17,778 nucleotides of DNA from Fidelibacterota bacterium REDSEA-S14_B6 (GTDB lineage Bacteria > Fidelibacterota > Marinisomatia > Marinisomatales > S15-B10), in assembly GCA_001626655.1 (NCBI GenBank), contig LUOC01000085.1, positions 1 to 17,778 on the forward strand, read 5' to 3'. Positions within the stretch are counted from its first letter, which is position 1. The number at the start of each line of letters is the position of its first letter. The translations under genes were made by a program, and so were the position numbers. Of the stretch, positions 16,298 to 17,778 are shown one piece after another. The notes under the pieces were generated by a model. It was not told the origin of the DNA. It worked only from the letters and a program-made list of their open reading frames with translations, and made no database searches.

Positions 16298-16394
16298 GCC
16301 GTTCACGAAGAGGGCCAATATAACGGGCAGTAAAGAGGGAGAAAAGTGATTTTTCCTCCCATATTGTTACCGACCGAAGTAACTTGAAAACATC
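16298..16394. promoter_or_regulatory. Divergent promoter region, nhaC / LptF-LptG-family gene
   Basis: The gap between these divergent genes should contain both promoters. On the minus strand TATATT at 16322-16317 matches five of six -10 consensus bases, placing a transcript start just before the nhaC ATG; the -35 is poor. An imperfect hairpin at 16337-16360 (GGGAG-AAAA pairing with TTTT-C-CTCCC, one bulged base) lies in the middle and might be an operator or an incidental inverted repeat. I see no confident plus-strand promoter. Confidence 0.4.
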
Positions 16395-17486
16395 ATGAAA
16401 AGGATTGATTCCTACGTCGTCCGGCAGTTTTTCTCTCTACTGGGCGTATCGCTCCTCGGCTTTATCGTCATTTTTCTCGTCGTTGACGCAGTGGAAAATA
16501 TGGACAAGTTCATCGATGCCGAGGTTCCAAAAGGGGTGATCGCCGCCTACTATTTCCATTCAATTCCGTGGTTCGTCAGCATAGGCCTCCCCATGGCCGT
16601 GCTCGTTTCCACGATCTTCACTGTAGGGCTGTTGTCGAGACGGAACGAACTGACAGCCATGAAAGCCTCCGGCGTCTCCCTCTACAGAATCGCCATGCCA
16701 CTGATTCTCTGTTCAATCTTGATCAGCGGTGCGTCGTTCTTTTTTGAAGACCGCGTGGTAACTGCCGGAAATCAGAAACGGCGGGCCATCGAAAAAGATT
16801 ATCTCATCAAGTCCCGCAGCAGGCAGTACTCAACAAAGAATCAGGATATTTTCTTGAGAAAGTCCGACGCCTTTCACATTGCCATCGATCGGTATACGCC
16901 AAAGACTCTGAAGGCGGCGGGCGTGGTGATTCATTTCATGGATGAAGATAAGCTGACCAGACGAATCGACGCCAGCACCATGGTGTGGAGAGAAGAAGAG
17001 GAAAAGTGGCGTCTGAACACCTATGCCATCCGCGAGTTTCATCCAGACGGGTTTGAGACGGGGGTCCATTTTTCTCGGAGGGATACCCTGCTCGCCATCG
17101 ATTTCCGGCCGGATGATTTGACGAAACGGGCTGTCTCGCCTCAGGAAAAGAACTACGTTGACCTAAAGTCGTTCATCGCCGAGTTGAACGAGAGCGGCGT
17201 TGACACCACTCGGTGGAAGGTAAACCTCTATGGAAAGATTTCGTTCGCCTTCACCAATGTCATTGTTGTACTGTTTGCGTTCCCTCTGGTGGCATTCAAA
17301 CCGAGGACAGGCCTCGCTTTCGGCGCCGGCATGAGCGTCTTTGTCATTTTTGGTTACTACGCGTTTATCCGATTCGGACAGACGCTCGGCTATAAAGGGA
17401 TTCTTGAACCGGTCCTCTCCGCTTGGATCGGGAATATACTATTTACAATCGGGGGGATAATCCTGCTCGTTCGAGCAAGAAAGTAG
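16395..17486 (+). CDS. LptF/LptG-family permease (YjgP/YjgQ)
   Basis: The 363-residue protein has the LptF/LptG layout: three membrane segments (about 13-33, 56-80, 99-118), a large periplasmic beta-jellyroll region (about 120-275), then three more segments (about 283-303, 305-325, 335-359). LptF and LptG form the inner-membrane core of the LptB2FG transporter, which pulls lipopolysaccharide from the membrane and passes it to LptC/LptA. Typical features are the short N-terminus MKRIDSYVVRQF, ELTAMKASGVSLYRI (85-99), which contacts the ATPase LptB, and the YYAFIRFGQTLG run in segment 5. LptF and LptG are hard to separate by eye; LptG is slightly favoured. A single copy stands here, so the partner gene must be elsewhere. 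The gene implies an outer membrane with LPS-like lipid. Confidence 0.9.
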   Translation: MKRIDSYVVRQFFSLLGVSLLGFIVIFLVVDAVENMDKFIDAEVPKGVIAAYYFHSIPWFVSIGLPMAVLVSTIFTVGLLSRRNELTAMKASGVSLYRIAMPLILCSILISGASFFFEDRVVTAGNQKRRAIEKDYLIKSRSRQYSTKNQDIFLRKSDAFHIAIDRYTPKTLKAAGVVIHFMDEDKLTRRIDASTMVWREEEEKWRLNTYAIREFHPDGFETGVHFSRRDTLLAIDFRPDDLTKRAVSPQEKNYVDLKSFIAELNESGVDTTRWKVNLYGKISFAFTNVIVVLFAFPLVAFKPRTGLAFGAGMSVFVIFGYYAFIRFGQTLGYKGILEPVLSAWIGNILFTIGGIILLVRARK

Positions 17487-17493
17487 CCGACAC

Positions 17494-17778
17494 TTACTGG
17501 CTCTGGCTCGGCGCCGGTTTGTCTTTCCGGCTCTTGAAACTGGTGAGGGCGACACCAAAAGAGATTGACGCCCCTTTCATATTGTGAATCCAGATTCCGT
17601 TCCGGAACGAAAAAGCAAAATCGTAAATAATCGGTCCGGCATGGAGCCCAGCACCGAAGCCGAGTTCCTTAAGGTATTTTCCGCCGTACATATAACCGAT
17701 CCGCATGGGGATACTCTTGAACCGGGTGAACTGCATGCCGGTTGAAATCTTCCACCGCTGATGTACGCCGAGGCGATT
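17494..17778 (-). CDS. C-terminal end of an outer-membrane beta-barrel protein (PorV/DUF5723-like), start outside window
   Basis: The frame is open to the window edge and gives the last 94 residues. They alternate short amphipathic strands with tight Gly/Asn turns: RLGVHQRWKIS, PMRIGYMYGG, LGFGAGLHAG, IIYDFAFSF, KGASISFGVAL. Such strand patterns ending in a basic, Pro/Ser-rich tail resemble the PorV/FadL-like and DUF5723 barrels common in FCB-group bacteria. Function is not assignable from this fragment: it could be a transport or surface-assembly barrel. Its stop lies 7 bases from the convergent LptF/LptG-family stop. The in-frame Met at 17736 is internal to a strand and is not the start. 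Confidence 0.65.
   Translation of the reverse strand, partial: NRLGVHQRWKISTGMQFTRFKSIPMRIGYMYGGKYLKELGFGAGLHAGPIIYDFAFSFRNGIWIHNMKGASISFGVALTSFKSRKDKPAPSQSQ

Noticed and set aside
16316..16318. TTG start giving nhaC seven extra residues
   Set aside because: It has no ribosome-binding site and overlaps a good -10-like TATATT; the ATG at 16297 gives a normal N-terminus.
17464..17477. Short palindrome TGCTC-GTTC-GAGCA near the end of the LptF/LptG-family gene as a terminator
   Set aside because: The stem is only 5 bp, lies before the stop codon and has no T tract, so it is not distinguishable from chance.

Overview
The window looks like ordinary chromosomal housekeeping DNA from a Gram-negative-type bacterium. 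My best guess at the lineage is the FCB group, possibly Marinimicrobia/SAR406-like. That guess rests on a lipopolysaccharide-export permease, the end of a PorV/DUF5723-like outer-membrane barrel, a bifunctional phosphoglucose/phosphomannose isomerase, and an RNase III with Asn where E. coli has a catalytic Asp. It is an inference from gene style only; no rRNA or ribosomal-protein phylogeny is available here. I saw no tRNA, rRNA, CRISPR array, insertion sequence or phage gene.

Layout. (1) 2-757 (+): the 3' end of an unrecognised multi-pass membrane protein with a very acidic tail, with a strong terminator hairpin inside its last codons. (2) 804-7377 (+): a compact nine-gene operon, yceD-rpmF-plsX-fabH-fabD-fabG-acpP-fabF-rnc, covering ribosomal protein L32, initiation and elongation of fatty acid synthesis, and RNase III. 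Most junctions overlap or are a few bases apart, and several starts are GTG or TTG. (3) 13319-7378 (-): murQ-anmK-phosphohexomutase-polyprenyl synthase-PGI/PMI-DUF151 nuclease, a tightly coupled set for cell-wall amino-sugar recycling, hexose-phosphate interconversion and isoprenoid synthesis. Its terminator lies inside the 3' end of rnc. (4) 13431-14648 (+): a CNNM/CorC-type CBS membrane protein. (5) 14645-16297 (-): an NhaC-type Na+/H+ antiporter. (6) 16395-17486 (+): an LptF/LptG-family permease. (7) 17494 to the window end (-): the C-terminal end of an outer-membrane beta-barrel protein.

The clearest anomalies are two disrupted genes in the same operon, murQ and the phosphohexomutase. Each appears to have lost about 20-25 codons, and each loss also shifts the frame. 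They could be assembly errors, strain-level decay or something more interesting; the reads would decide. A second theme is that all three convergent gene pairs have stop codons that abut, overlap or lie 7 bases apart, so terminators have to sit inside coding sequence. I do not see a convincing previously undescribed system; the rest is well-known core metabolism.
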